DNA of 64,000 nt from Isoetes taiwanensis (Eukaryota > Streptophyta > Lycopodiopsida > Isoetales > Isoetaceae). The notes under the pieces are model-generated. The model was not told where the DNA came from. It searched no databases and saw nothing but the letters and a program-made list of their open reading frames with translations. Within the stretch, counting starts at the first letter, position 1; each line of letters begins with the position of its first letter. Of this stretch, positions 10,626 through 22,200 are shown piece by piece. Where the stretch lies: contig JAJEKV010000028.1 of the NCBI GenBank assembly GCA_021234155.1, forward strand, positions 5,957,637 through 6,021,636, written 5' to 3'. The position numbers and the translations under genes are program-made.

Positions 10626-11954
10626 TGTGAAGACGTGTTGTTGGTCTGCACATCTGATTTTGGGTATCAGTTTAATGGAGCAACCTTGCCAGGTTAGTTT
10701 CTCCTTTAATCGGTTAATATTAAGGTCTGTTTTTGGGTTCCAAAGGGGGAGACAAGTTGTTCTGAAAACTTGGCTTTGTGGCCCTCATCCGCGGGTTGTA
10801 GATCTTTTTGTTGCTGTGGTTGGTCACTTATTTACAGTGGTGGCCCTGGATAGTTTTTGTAATCTGTTTTGATGATAACAGACCCCTTTTAATGGAAGCT
10901 TTTTATATGTTATTGTTTGCCATTACTCCTTCGGGATACAATAGCTCATGCTTTGCCTTTCGACTGGAATCTAAATATGGAAATATCTTTCTCACCTTGC
11001 AACAAATAATTATAACCAACCACCATAGTTCTGGACGAATCAGCTGCTTCTCGGATTGGATAAAGGCTGAGGGCTGGTTTTGGGTAGAGAAGGGTATATT
11101 TGGGGTCAGCAGGTCTGTTAATATGATGAACAATACAATAGGTATATTTGGGGTATTATGTGGGAATTTTGAAACATGGGCATTATGTCAAAGCACTGGG
11201 CATGCTGGGTGTAGTGGTGTTCTGCTACTTGAAGGGGGCGGGCCCTATTTTGGGAAGTTTAACCCTAGCAATATGGGAGGAAAAAGGGGATGCCGGTTGT
11301 TTAATGTTCCTTGGCCTAGGGTACCTTTTGGTCTACCAACGATTTACTTTGGTGGGCTAGCTAGATGTAAGAGGGAGGTGTGGTCCCCTCTTCCGTCCAC
11401 CCCTTCTCCAATCATGTTTGGACTATGGAGGCTGGGCATGCATTGGGGGTATGGGGTGACAATGTTCAATGAGCCAAACATTAAATATGGCTATATTCCC
11501 TTGCTCGCTAAGAGATCTTTTATACGAGGAAGTCCAATTGGAACATCATGGTACGAGGAGTTGTGGCGGGTGGTCCCAGGGGTGACGCTTGGTGTCTCCT
11601 TGCATGCTAGAAGGTTTACGCGAGAAAATCCAATTGGAACACTGGGGTTTTGCCGGCCCGTGACCCTGGGGGTCTTTATTTGGGGGATCTATGGTTGTCT
11701 TGTACCCCATGCATGTTGGGAAAGGTATAGTGGTGGGGGGAGTTTTGGGGGCAAGGAGAGCCCAAAAGAAAAATGATATCTTTTATTATAATATCTTTTA
11801 CACAAGGAAATCCAAGGGGATTTCCCTTGACACATTCCCTTGCTGGATTGGGAAACCCAAGGGGACTATCCTTGACACATTCCCTTGGTGGATTGGTAAG
11901 AAGAGGGGGTCTAGGAACTATTGTACGACAGTTCCAAGTTGACTTATCTACAAT
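10626..11954 (+). other. LINE ORF1-ORF2 spacer, unusually long
   Basis: About 1.3 kb separates the ORFs. It is G/T-rich on +, so stops are rare; a 322-codon frame at 10808-11776 looks non-coding, being rich in Trp, Gly and Phe with no motif. Phrases recur: ATTTGGGGT near 11097 and 11140, and CCAATTGGAACA near 11534 and 11631. A 45-bp tandem repeat ends the region. It may be a foreign insertion or a long untranslated spacer. Confidence 0.45.
11808..11897. repeat. Two 45-bp tandem units
   Basis: Units start AAATCCAAGGGGATTTCCC (11808) and AAACCCAAGGGGACTATCC (11853), each ending TGGATTGG. About six mismatches separate them. Confidence 0.85.
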
Positions 11955-14900
11955 ATGAAGATTGTATCGTGGAACCTTAGGGGCATAAAGGGTGTTCTCA
12001 AACGAGGTAGAGTTCTTGCAGCAATTCGTTCCATGAAGGCAGATGTTATTATTATTCAGGAGCACAGACTCCCCGACCTCCAGGCAAGCTCCATTGGTAA
12101 CTGGGTTGGCAACAATTATTCTTCCCTCAGCTGTGCAGCCAGGGGTACCAAAGGGGGTACTTGCATACTCTGGAAAGGGCTAGTACAAAAAACTTATTAT
12201 TCTGCAGGTGATGGGCGCTGGCAGGTGGTTATCTTTGAAACAAACAATTGTCAGTGGGGAATCATCAATGTTTATGCATCTAATAAGCCGAGTGAAAGGG
12301 CAGTCATGTGGAAGGAAATTGAAGCCTGGATCACTCTCCAGGCCAACACAATAGAAGACTGGATCCTGGGAGGAGACTTCAATATGACGGACAAATGGGA
12401 TCAAAAAGTAGGGCTACATAGAAATCTATTGGTCGACGAGAACTCCAGTTGGAACTCATTACTTGATAATGTTGGATTTGCCTTGGTCCCGCCTTCCAAC
12501 GCCACCTTCTCCTGGTCAAATAAGCAAAAGGGTCAGGACAGAGTGTATTGCCTGCTGGATAGGTTTTACATGGCCAATAAGTCGGCAGGCTTTATGGACA
12601 GATGCTATGTTGAGGGTGAGTTAGCTTTTTCTCACTCCGATCATGTCCCCCAGAGTTTAATCTTGGAAGAAGTTTCAACCAAAAGGGTGGGCGGAAACAT
12701 TCCCTTCAAGTTTAATACGTCCTGGCTGGGGAAGGAGGCCTTCTGCAAGCCCTTTAGGGTTTTTGCTTCCTCACTAGCGGCTACTGATAATACATACAGT
12801 ATGAAGGGATGGGTTAGGAAGATAGGTCTCATCAAGCGCTGGGTAAAAGGGTGGGGCAGGAAAAGGGCAATGTAGTTTAAAAAGGAAAAGGAAGAAGTCT
12901 ACAATCTTCTGAGAGAGGTCAAACAGGAGCTGTTATCTGATCCACATGATATGGTAAAACAAAATACAGAGGAGATGCTAGAAGTAAGAGCCAAGGCAAT
13001 CGAGGAGGAGGAGGCCAGAGGAGCGGCTGTTCGCTCCAAAACCAAATGGTACGCCGAACTAGACCATGAAAATTCTAAATGTTTCTTTAGGATGGCAGGG
13101 GCTAGATTAGCAGAAAATAGTATCTCGATGGTGAAGGATGGTAATCACAACACACTTGAAGATCCACGGGAAATCAGTTCCTTCATACGTGGCAGTTTTG
13201 AAAAACAATTTAAGGAAGACCCCTTACCCCCCTCGTTTCATCTTCAAATCAGCTCTCGGCTGGCCAGTATTGACTGGGGGGAGAGGGTAAGTGCTGTTGA
13301 AAACAGGAATTTGCTCCATAATTTGGGGAAGGATGAGATCTACAAGACTTTATGCTCTCTAGCCGCTGGAAAATCTCCTGGCCCGGATGGTTTCCCCCCT
13401 GAATTCTTCGTTGAATTTTGGGATGTTCTCGGGGACGATTTTGCTAAAGCAGTTTGTGGGGCGTGGGCCTCTTGCTCACTACATCCTACTCTTGCAGCGG
13501 GTTTTATCACGCTTATCCCCAAGGTTTCCATGCCTTTAACCTTGAATGAATGGAGGCCCATTGCTCTTACTAATGCCATTTACAAAGTGATTATGAAAAT
13601 TATCGCCAACCGACTGAAACCCATCCTCAACAGGATCATTGGGATGGAGCAGTCAGCTTTCTTGCCTGGCAGATATATCCTGGATAATTATCTTGCAGCC
13701 AGGGAAGGGTTGCACTGGTGTCAGGTCTCAGCACAAAAGTGTGTATTGATTAAGATGGATTTCAAAAAGGCGTATGACTCCCTGAGATGGGCAGGTCTTC
13801 GGGCAGTAATGGGTTATATAGGTTTTGATGATCAATTCATTCGACTAGCTTTAGGGCTGAACAACTTTGCCTCGGCCTCTGTGCTGGTTAATGGGCAACC
13901 CTCCGGTCTATTTGAGCTCAAAAAAGGTATCAGGCAAGGTTGCCCTCTTGCTCCCTATCTATTTCTCATCATGGCAAATCTTTTAACAAGAATGGTCCAC
14001 CTCAAAGTAGCAGAGAGGAATCTAGAGGGTCTGACATTCCCGGGCGGTGTGGATAAGTTGACGATCATGCAGTACGCTGATGACACTTTCATGTTTCTTA
14101 GGTATGATGACAACAGCCTTACCTCATTCCGAGAGATTTTGTTATCCTTCGAGACTATCTCTGGCATTGGCCTCAACGCCAATAAGTGCTCCGTCCTTTG
14201 GCCAACAGAAAGTGACATTGATCCTCGAGCCAGGGGTCTGGGTTTCCCAGTGGTCACTGTCAGGGAATCTGTTAAACTCCTTGGACTCCCCTTAGTGTTG
14301 TCGGACAGTCTTAAAGGTCTCTGGGCCCCGATACTCGACAAACTTCGAAAAAAGGTTGGGTTGTGGTCCACAAAGTGTCTCTCTACAGCAGGTCGAGTGA
14401 CAGTTGCAAACGCGGTTCTCTCCGCTTCTCATATCTATTACTCATCAGTCATGGTTGCCCAGAAAGGGGTGTATAACCAAATACAAACTGTCATCCGGAA
14501 ATTTATCTGGGGGGGAATGGCGAAGATGGCCTGGGGTGAACTCTGTCGTGACAAAAAGGATGGCGGACTGGGCTGCAAAGATCCCTTCTTACAAGCTCAG
14601 GCTCTGGCTGCCAAATTTGTCTGGCGTGCTTTACAAGGTGAGTCATCCCCAGCTTTGAGATTTGTCTCTTATTGGTTGAAACAGGGTAAGCTCCTCGGCA
14701 AGTCATCTCTCCCTAGAGATGAGATTGGGGCTCTGTTCTATAACTTCAAAGTGGCTCCTGGAACCTCCCCTGTTATGCGGAAAATTCTTCATGCTTGGTC
14801 ACAGGTGCAGCATCTCTTCTCTCCTATGGATCCCCCTAGAGACGTGGGTGGTTTTAGTGTATTTTGGAATACTAGGATCTGGGAGAGGGACGGGCTCCCC

Positions 14901-15746
14901 TTGGCCCTAGCACACCCGCGTATCTTTGTCAAATGGAAGAGCAGTGGAATAATTCAACTACAACACTTGTGGATTAATGGCAGATGGGTCTCTTGGACTA
15001 TATTCAAGAGGATAATCTTGAACCCAGGGGAAGGAGACCGTAAAGTCCTAAAGGAAATCCTTGGGAAGGTCACTAATATGACAGGTATTGTGGGGTCACA
15101 GGAGACCTGGCTATATGATGGGGTAAACCAGTACAGTGTGAGAAGGATTTATAGGGATCTGTGCGAGGATACCCCCCTCATAGCAGAGACCAGGCTTGGG
15201 GTTAGTTTGGCAGACACCAAAACCTTACTGTCTAACTCTTGGAAATCTATTTGCTCTCGGAAGATTCAGTTCTTCAGATGGTTAGCTCTTCAAGGGGGAT
15301 TAAGCACTAAGGAAAGACTATTTAGAAAGGGAATCTCGGCTGATGATAAATGTCCATTGGGCTGTCAGGTTACTGAATCTGTTGCTCATCTCTTTTTCTG
15401 TCCCCGGATCGCAGAATTTTGGCAATGGGTTTGTCCTATCATTGATACCATGTTAAGCCAACTAGTCTGGCCACATCTGGTCCTCATCACTGACCGTTGC
15501 TGTATTGACGCCTCCCTGGTGAACCTGGCACTTTGGGTTATCTGGAAGCACCGTTGTGATGTGGCTTTCGGTGGACAAGGGATCTCCGTCAATAAGCTAA
15601 AAAATTCCTTCAATATGGAGGTCGCTCTGATGGCTTTATCTCATCACAAGAAGAAAGGCTCGAAATATAATAAAGATCTTGACAAAATTGGAACGCTGGT
15701 AGGGTTCTATTCTCACTTCAGGTGCCATTGGGTGGATAACGAGTAA
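11955..15746 (+). pseudogene. LINE ORF2: AP endonuclease, reverse transcriptase, zf-RVT; one in-frame TAG
   Basis: The frame is open from ATG 11955 to 15746 (1264 codons) except for TAG at 12873-12875. The endonuclease keeps MKIVSWNLRG, QEHRLPD, GGDFNM and FSHSDH, so the catalytic Asn, Glu, Asp and His are present. The reverse transcriptase has AGKSPGPDGFPPEFF, KMDFKKAYDSL, GIRQGCPLAPYLF and the active site MQYADDTFMF. A zf-RVT block near the end reads CPLGCQVTESVAHLFFCP. ORF2 nicks the target and copies RNA into DNA. The TAG lies between the endonuclease and RT and could be CAG with one C-to-T change. Otherwise the sequence looks fresh. Confidence 0.9.
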
Positions 15747-16001
15747 GTTAGTTGGAATCTTGAGCAGGTTCTACTCTCACTTCAGATGGTCCCGGTACTG
15801 GAATGGAGCTGGATCCCTCTATAGTACCCACTCTTAGGTGAAGAAAGAAGATTCTCCTTATAGTAGCCTTCTAGTGGGGAAGACGAGTAGAGGCCCATTC
15901 TTCTTATAGTACTTGGGGATTTCACATCAACTATATCTCCCTCTTGAGGGTCTCTATTGTATTTACTTTATACTTTCTAATATATATACATATCTTACCA
16001 T

Positions 16002-16002
<1 letters not shown>

Positions 16003-16038
<36 letters not shown>
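16003..16038 (+). other. Poly(A) tail of the LINE
   Basis: Thirty-six uninterrupted A immediately before the right target-site duplication. The length suggests a young insertion. Confidence 0.9.
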
Positions 16039-16041
<3 letters not shown>

Positions 16042-16047
16042 GAGCGT
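16039..16047 (+). repeat. Right target-site duplication of the LINE
   Basis: TTGGAGCGT directly follows the poly(A) tail and matches 7858-7866. Confidence 0.7.
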
Positions 16048-16366
16048 ACTAAATAATTCGCTCGTCAGAAGTCGCAATGGGATAAAGTTCCTTACACTTT
16101 TCCCATGTTTGCACGTTGAGTTGCTCCATTAAACATGTTTGACATGTTATGACATTCTTTTGGTTGAGAAAAAAACCAGGAATACGTAAATAATTAGTAA
16201 TCCTTTTCTAGAAAAGAAACCAAGCATCTCACTGATACACTTTTGCTAACCTTGAAAGCAAGTCTATTCCAAAATACACTTTTGCTATTAAAAAAATGCG
16301 GATCTCGTTGTAAAATATAAATTGAGGATTCAAGGAGAAACGAAGGCAAAAGTTGAAAAGAAAAGG

Positions 16367-16408
16367 TATTCTGGAATACACTTTTGAGCACAAGTGTATT
16401 CCGGAATA
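16367..16408. repeat. 17-bp stem hairpin
   Basis: Arms TATTCTGGAATACACTT and AAGTGTATTCCGGAATA pair with one mismatch around an 8-nt loop. A related phrase, CTATTCCAAAATACACTTTT, occurs about 110 bp upstream. No gene is attached. Confidence 0.8.
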
Positions 16409-16460
16409 CAAGTTTGCTTAACTCTCAAGCACACATGAGAGTGGTTGAAAGTAAGCTTAC

Positions 16461-16688
16461 TTGTGCAACTCCTTCGACATTTTGTTCCAGGGTAAACTCC
16501 TTGTCTACCACTTTTTGCGAGATACTTTCTGGCAAATCCATATCTGTGAAGCCCTGCATTTCCCTCCGGACGGTAATAGTCATTGCCTTTTTGGGGATGT
16601 CAGAGCCCTTCTTCTTTTCAGAGACTTTGCCGTTGCTTTTTAGTTCATCCCGCTCAAACATATTGAAAATCTCATTTTGCAGATCCAC
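16461..16688 (-). CDS. Possible upstream exon of the methyltransferase gene
   Basis: A frame with protein-like composition (NEIFNMFERDELKSNGK, SEKKKGSDIPKKAMTI, FTLEQNVEGVAQ) ends exactly at a good donor, GTAAGC, in phase 0. The next exon on this strand that accepts phase 0 is at 7725, encoding HERKGLLVDRRTLDVE. The intervening 8.7 kb is almost wholly the LINE. The first ATG is at 16661, and the frame remains open upstream to about 16800, so the 5' limit is uncertain. I recognise no domain. Linkage to the methyltransferase is inferred from strand, phase and order only. Confidence 0.4.
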
Positions 16689-16699
16689 ATTTGCACTAT

Positions 16700-17029
16700 T
16701 TTTTTTATCAAAACTTTTTTTCCAACAAAAAAGTTTGAAAAATGCATTTCCAAATGCTTTAAAGAGTTTTGCAAATATAGTTTGTGCAAGTATATTTTTT
16801 AGTCAATTGATTGATATTTGTTACAAAGTTGTTAAAATCTGACCAAAAGGCTCAAATGAATAGCAACACATGTTTTCACTTAAGACTACCAATTGATTCT
16901 TGATCTCTCTGACCATGGATTTTAAGGCTAATATTTTGTATACACATAGATAATGTTTAAGTTTAAGGTCTTCTTTTCCTTTGTCTTTCCCTTTTCCTTT
17001 TCCTTTTTTATTATTTTTCCTTTTTTTTA
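16700..17029. other. AT-rich spacer
   Basis: A/T runs and a CT-rich stretch (CCCTTTTCCTTTTCC near 16990). No gene seen. Confidence 0.5.
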
Positions 17030-17690
17030 ACTAAGATGTTTCTCGGATGGACAGACAGATAGATATTTTAATGTTCAGTGAGGAACATTCATTATGTTCA
17101 AAAAGCATTACTAGGTTTACAACCCATTTTACGTAATTCTACTAGCAAATCGTTGTACCTAGTACCACGAATATTTTCAAAAAGCATTACTAGGTTTACA
17201 ACCCATTTTACGTAATTCTACTAGCAAATCGTTGTACCTAGTACCACGAATATTTACGAATAACATCAGATATGGATCAATTTATAAGTTCAATGTTAAT
17301 GTTCAGCTTCAGTTTTAGATAGATAAATAGTACTTTCTATGCCTTATACTAGCATGTCATAGCTTCAGTTTTAGATAAGTAGTACTTTCTATGCCTTATA
17401 GCAATATGCTGTAGGAACATATGACGGTTTCCATATGACGGTTTCCTGAATGTCCCAAGAGGGACTCTCTAAGATGTTTCTTGGATGGATGGATAGATGG
17501 TTATTATTTTAATGTTCAGTGAGGAACATTCATTATGTTTAGAACGCGCTTCTAGGTTCATGGTACAAATAACAGCAGATATGGACCAATTTATGAGTTC
17601 AATGTTAATGTTCACTTCAGTTTTAGATAGATAAATAGTACTTTCTATGTACATATGACGGTTTCCTGAATGTCCAAGAGAGACTCAAAC
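17030..17690. repeat. Nested tandem duplications
   Basis: The phrase CTAAGATGTTTCTCGGATGG with the following 50 bp at about 17031 recurs at about 17469. The block AGATATGGATCAATTTATAA with its downstream TTCAATGTTAATGTTCA at about 17269 recurs at about 17577. Within the first copy, 79 bp are duplicated. The whole is a roughly 440-bp direct duplication whose second copy has lost the inner repeat. Confidence 0.75.
17097..17254. repeat. Two identical 79-bp tandem units
   Basis: Both units begin TTCAAAAAGCATTACTAGG (17097 and 17176) and run to CCACGAATATT with no visible mismatch, implying a recent duplication. Confidence 0.9.
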
Positions 17691-18415
17691 ATAAGATCTC
17701 CTAATTGTCAACACAAAAGACTACCCACCAAATAGGGAGGGTACAAATGTTATGAATGGTATGAGTGGAACAAAGTAGAGACGTGGAATGAGGAAGGAAA
17801 AGTGAAATGTGGAATGAGGAAAAGTGGAATGTGGAATGAGATATTCTAACAAATGAATTCTCTTCATTAATCAAATGGAAATTGACAAATAACATGGGTG
17901 AGAATCCTTAGGCATATGAGGCATATGACGTGCAAGTCTTTAGTGATGTTTTGAAACATCATCCTTAAATCCCATGACTTTCAATCGCTTGAATCCCAGA
18001 AGTTCTGATCATGTCAATCATGCCTTTTCGACTCTTTCTTGGTCGAAATCTTGGTGTTGAAATTGAGAATCATGTTCACGCTCAAGGCTGCTATGCCTTT
18101 CAAGAGTAGAAACTTGGAGTTGGTTGGGAAACTCAGGGCCAACATGTTGTTCAATAGGAGGGCTTGGTCTAGATCTCAAATCATGAGATTGAAGTTGATG
18201 GTGGTGTTGGTGTTGATGGTGTTCATGGTGGCCGGATCTATGGGGAGATTGAGAATTCTGGTGATGTTCAGTGGTATGGTGGGTCTCGGTGTGGGTTGAA
18301 ACATTATCCCCATGTTCTTGCGGCGGGTGATGTTGATGCTACAAACAACAAGGCAAAGGGTGAGAAGGATGGCATGAAGAAGTCTACTCTGTTATACATC
18401 TTATGGTCTTCATAG
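17691..18415. other. Spacer, nothing recognised
   Basis: Short GGAATGAGGAA repeats near 17783-17840 and GTTGATGGT-like repeats near 18195. A small + frame at 18039-18299 lacks recognisable motifs. Confidence 0.45.
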
Positions 18416-18511
18416 ATGTTAAAAAACATATTCTATCTATTCGTGGCCAAAAAGGGGAGGGAAAAAAAAAAAACAGAAGGTGGCCATGAAGAAAATCGAA
18501 AGGAGAATTGT

Positions 18512-18784
18512 CTATTTGGAAACCTCAACAGGATGGGTGGAGGTATGATCCGCGGGAGGCGAGGGAGGACGACGATGTTTGGATCTGCGGGTTCGGCTTC
18601 GGCTTCTGATCTTATTTTTGTTTTTGGGTTTCCGGCTATGGCTCCTGCTGCGTCGCCTGCGCTTGCTCCTGCTTCGGCTATGGCTACGGCTCCGGCGGTT
18701 CTGAGGGGATTCTTTATTCCGGCCTTTGGATCTGCTCCTTTTCCTCCTCCTCCCAATTTGTTTGCTGCTGCCCTGCCCACCCAT
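18512..18784 (-). CDS. Small Arg/Ser-rich (RS-domain-like) protein, 90 aa
   Basis: ATG at 18784 opens a frame of many RS and SR dipeptides (KRSRSKGRNKESPQ, RRSRSHSRSRSKRRRR, KIRSRSRTRRSKHRRP). RS domains act in pre-mRNA splicing through protein-protein contact. No RRM or zinc knuckle precedes it, so this is either a free RS micro-protein or the last exon of a gene lost upstream. The opposite strand is also open here with Ala/Pro-rich sequence, so codon composition alone cannot decide. It lies 490 bp from the end of the transporter on the same strand. Confidence 0.35.
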   Translation of the reverse strand: MGGQGSSKQIGRRRKRSRSKGRNKESPQNRRSRSHSRSRSKRRRRSRSHSRKPKNKNKIRSRSRTRRSKHRRPPSPPADHTSTHPVEVSK

Positions 18785-19273
18785 AACCGCGTCAATTTTC
18801 CGACTCCTCTGCCCTATGCTTCATTACACAGTGGTCGCGTCGATTGGACGTCTTTTTGTATCCAGTCATCATTTTGCATCCAGCGTGTCCATGTTGGCAG
18901 ACTTTCAGTACACTGTAAGTTAATCAACTCTTATCTCTGTCAGGTTATGATCCTCTATTTACTTTGCAAAGAATATTAATTTGAAGTGTTCATGCCTTGC
19001 AGAACATTGAAGATGGTTTGATCCGTCCCATTGAAACCACTTTTTAGTAGAGCTAGATGTGCCCCCTTCCGTTGTAAGGTCATGACTTTTTCTATCAGTT
19101 TGCACCCTATCGGGTAGGTCAATATTGCCATATCCAATCAACTTTTGCAAACTGTTCTAGGTTCGTGCTGCCTTTCTCTATTGGAGGTAATAACTTTATG
19201 GAAGCATTGAAGCCAACCCAAGATATAGTATTTTCCCTCTTCTAGTACAATTGACTTTCCATTTTCCACACAT

Positions 19274-22200
19274 TTATGGTGGAGATCGTTGATTTGTTTT
19301 GAAATAGATCCTTTTTGTCCTCGCAGTAAAAACAATGTTGGCTACTATTCCAACCAAGCATATGACAGACAGATATAACAATGCAAACCCAAAGCATCTG
19401 ACCCCATAACACTCTGCTGGTGCTGTGGTTGCAGTCAGTTGTTTCTCATACAAACGGGCTTCTTCATCATACAGAAGACCAACCACCTTCGCTGATAATA
19501 TATAAGATCCAATGTTTGGAGCAAGACTGCATATTAACCAAGTACAAGGCAACTTTAACTTAACATGTCTTTGACCAAATTTTGACGCCAATGTAATTTC
19601 ATTTTTTGTTCAAAGGTCCCCTTAACTAGTTAGAAGGATCTTACGTATGACTGAAGGCTTTCATTTGCTGCTGTTAATCTATAACCTAAGTCATTCATCA
19701 TTTGCATGTGCTAAAGAAGCTGCAACATGTACATGGTTTCTTTTATTGTCCTACATTCAAATGACCATATTGTAAAGTGCAAATGACTCGTTTAGTATCA
19801 ACGTGCTCTAACCTAGAAGTGAGGTAGAAAATGAAGTGGTAGATAACATTATGCTCAGCTCAAGAAAATGCATGTAAGAGATTTCAATTGGGTATCAATG
19901 TGATGTCAATTCTTGTCAAATTTTTATGGTGTGCACATTGGTTGGTGTAGATTGCTATCTCTGAGACTAGGAAGAAAACACTTATGCATTCAAGTAGGTA
20001 TAGATGAAGTTATGGAACTTACGAGATCAGCTTGTAAAGAACAGGAAATTGTTTAGGGCCAAAGACTTCCAAAATAATCGCTGGAATAAGTGTCCAATAA
20101 GCACCGTATGAAAGGCCTGTGAGAGCAGATCCTAGATAGAGGAAAGAAACAGCTATTTCCAAAGCAGTTGTGAACAAAGTTTAGATATAATTGGAGAATA
20201 CATAAGTAACTTTTACGAAGTTGAAGTAGCTTACAGCCAGTAGCAAGGAGCAGACAACAAGTAATTGTAAGAATTTGTGCGATGGAGAGACATATAGTCC
20301 TTGGATACCCATGTCTTAACAAGGTGTCTGATCCAAAACTGCAAACAATAGAAGGCATTGAAATATGAAACTTCATAATCTGCAGAAGATGTTCATAAGC
20401 AGGTAGCATAAAGTTTTCACATGTTTTTCATAACATAAAAGACCCCCTTATTGTTCTATAATGTTACCATCCGATACAGTTAGCCATAGCACATGGGATA
20501 ATGGTTAGTGCTTAAAAGATATGGAGGCTGGATCTCCTTAAATTGGTAGAAATGGAGGAAACGCTGGCTTCTATTATTTGATATTGAGGCTCCATTCTGG
20601 CTAGCATACCACTAAGTTGGTGGTTCTAGGCAGCTAATTCTTGCTGATTTGGGAGAAAAAGAACCATTGATTTGGTATTAGCCAATATATCGTTGGATTC
20701 AGGATGTGTGGCAACATGGTAATACCAATCTAGAGTACCATGCATTGTCCATCCTTAAATGGATTGTCCGCAGCCTCCTGATAACATATACCAGATGAAG
20801 ATAAACAAACTACCACCTCTTGGAGGGGTAATAATGTGTATAAACATCGGTTAACATTAGAGGATTGAGTGAGATTAATCTGCACAGCGTAGAACCTATC
20901 TGGAAAAGCATTTCTTCGTCACAAGCTTCCGATGGCTCCTGAATGGGGAAAGGTAATAAGCTGTAGAAAATTTGCTTTCATCGGCACGTTGTCAGGATTC
21001 AACATCCAAATTTTGACCAGTTGTGTACGGCTAGGTATATCTATAGGGATATGTCTAAGCTCCTAACAAATGAAGCTTTGTAACAAACCCTGCAAGTAGA
21101 CGTCCAAAGCAATTCCAAACACTGATCAACCCCACATACGTATCCGTACCATCACTCCGTAATGCCTTCCCAATCTGCATAAAGAATAGAATGCATTGTG
21201 ATTAACATATTCAATCAAGTTTTAGCACCATTCAATATGAGAGCCTAACCAACAAACCTAGAAGATTGTTATTGACATTTTGAAGAAAAAGAGAGTGATA
21301 ATCAATCTCCAGTGGATTTTAGAACCCATCACCGGAGACATTGGGTACATCCCAATAGACTTCATAGTTCTGAATGTCGACTACCATTGGCATTTAAAGT
21401 GACTAGCAATGATAGTTAAAGATGGCATGGAAGACTTTACTTGTAAAAGAAAAACTTGCAGAAAAATTGCTTTTGACATGTGTAGTTTCTAAAGGCATCG
21501 AACTATTCAGGCAGTTTTTATACAGTAATCCACATTATGTTAATGACAGCATTTGTTTTTTTTGAATGATTGTCGCCACTTGAGACAAAAGGATGTTGAG
21601 CATTTTAATACTGTACCAAAAGAACCTTTTTCCTTACTTCCTCGTTCAAAGGATGCATGCAAACATCATATCACTTTTAGTGGGACACACAGAACCAGCT
21701 AGAATACAGTCCCAAGCTTTACTAATATGTATTTACTTGCTAGATTTAACTGGCACTTTCTCCTTGAGAGGATGCCTCCAGATGATAAAGAATTGATGCA
21801 TCTATTTGGTCTCAAGACAGTAAGGTGTGTCCGTAGGCATTATAAATTCTCTATGTCATAGTTATCTGTGACTCTGTTTTGAGGCCAGCGTAGAAATAAT
21901 TCTTAAAGATGTTTTCTAAGAGTATAAAATGGTGCATTGTAGAAGTAATTCTTAAAGACATTATGAAATGGTGCATTGTCTTGTTCCCGTTTGTTCTGCT
22001 TCCATGGTAAAGGAACAATGCTGTTCCAACATCCCATCACCAAGCAAATGGACATAAAACCCAAAAAGGAAGAATGCAACAAAAGTAAAAGTGAGAGGAC
22101 TGCAGAAGCAGGATGGCAGCAGTTAAAAAAAATGGAGATATCTGAGAACTTGAAAACAAGGATTAAGACGTGGTCGCCTTGTTTTTTCTTTTAATCACAA

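Larger units (their letters stand above)
7867..16038 (+). mobile_element. L1-type LINE retrotransposon, near full length (about 8.2 kb)
   Basis: The element starts after TTGGAGCGT and ends in 36 A followed by the same 9 bp, the hallmark of target-primed reverse transcription. It holds a 5' leader, an ORF1 region with a zinc knuckle, a long inter-ORF region and an ORF2 with endonuclease, reverse transcriptase and C-terminal zf-RVT parts. ORF1 is broken by several frame changes. ORF2 has a single stop. Its insertion point is between exons that appear to belong to the methyltransferase on the opposite strand. Low decay of ORF2 suggests a fairly recent insertion. Confidence 0.85.

Noticed and set aside
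10808-11776. 322-codon frame in the LINE spacer
   Set aside because: Low stop density explains it; composition is not protein-like and no motif is present.
18416-18979. 187-codon + frame rich in Ala and Pro
   Set aside because: It is opposite the RS-rich frame, begins in non-coding-like sequence and has no motif; the - strand reading is preferred, weakly.
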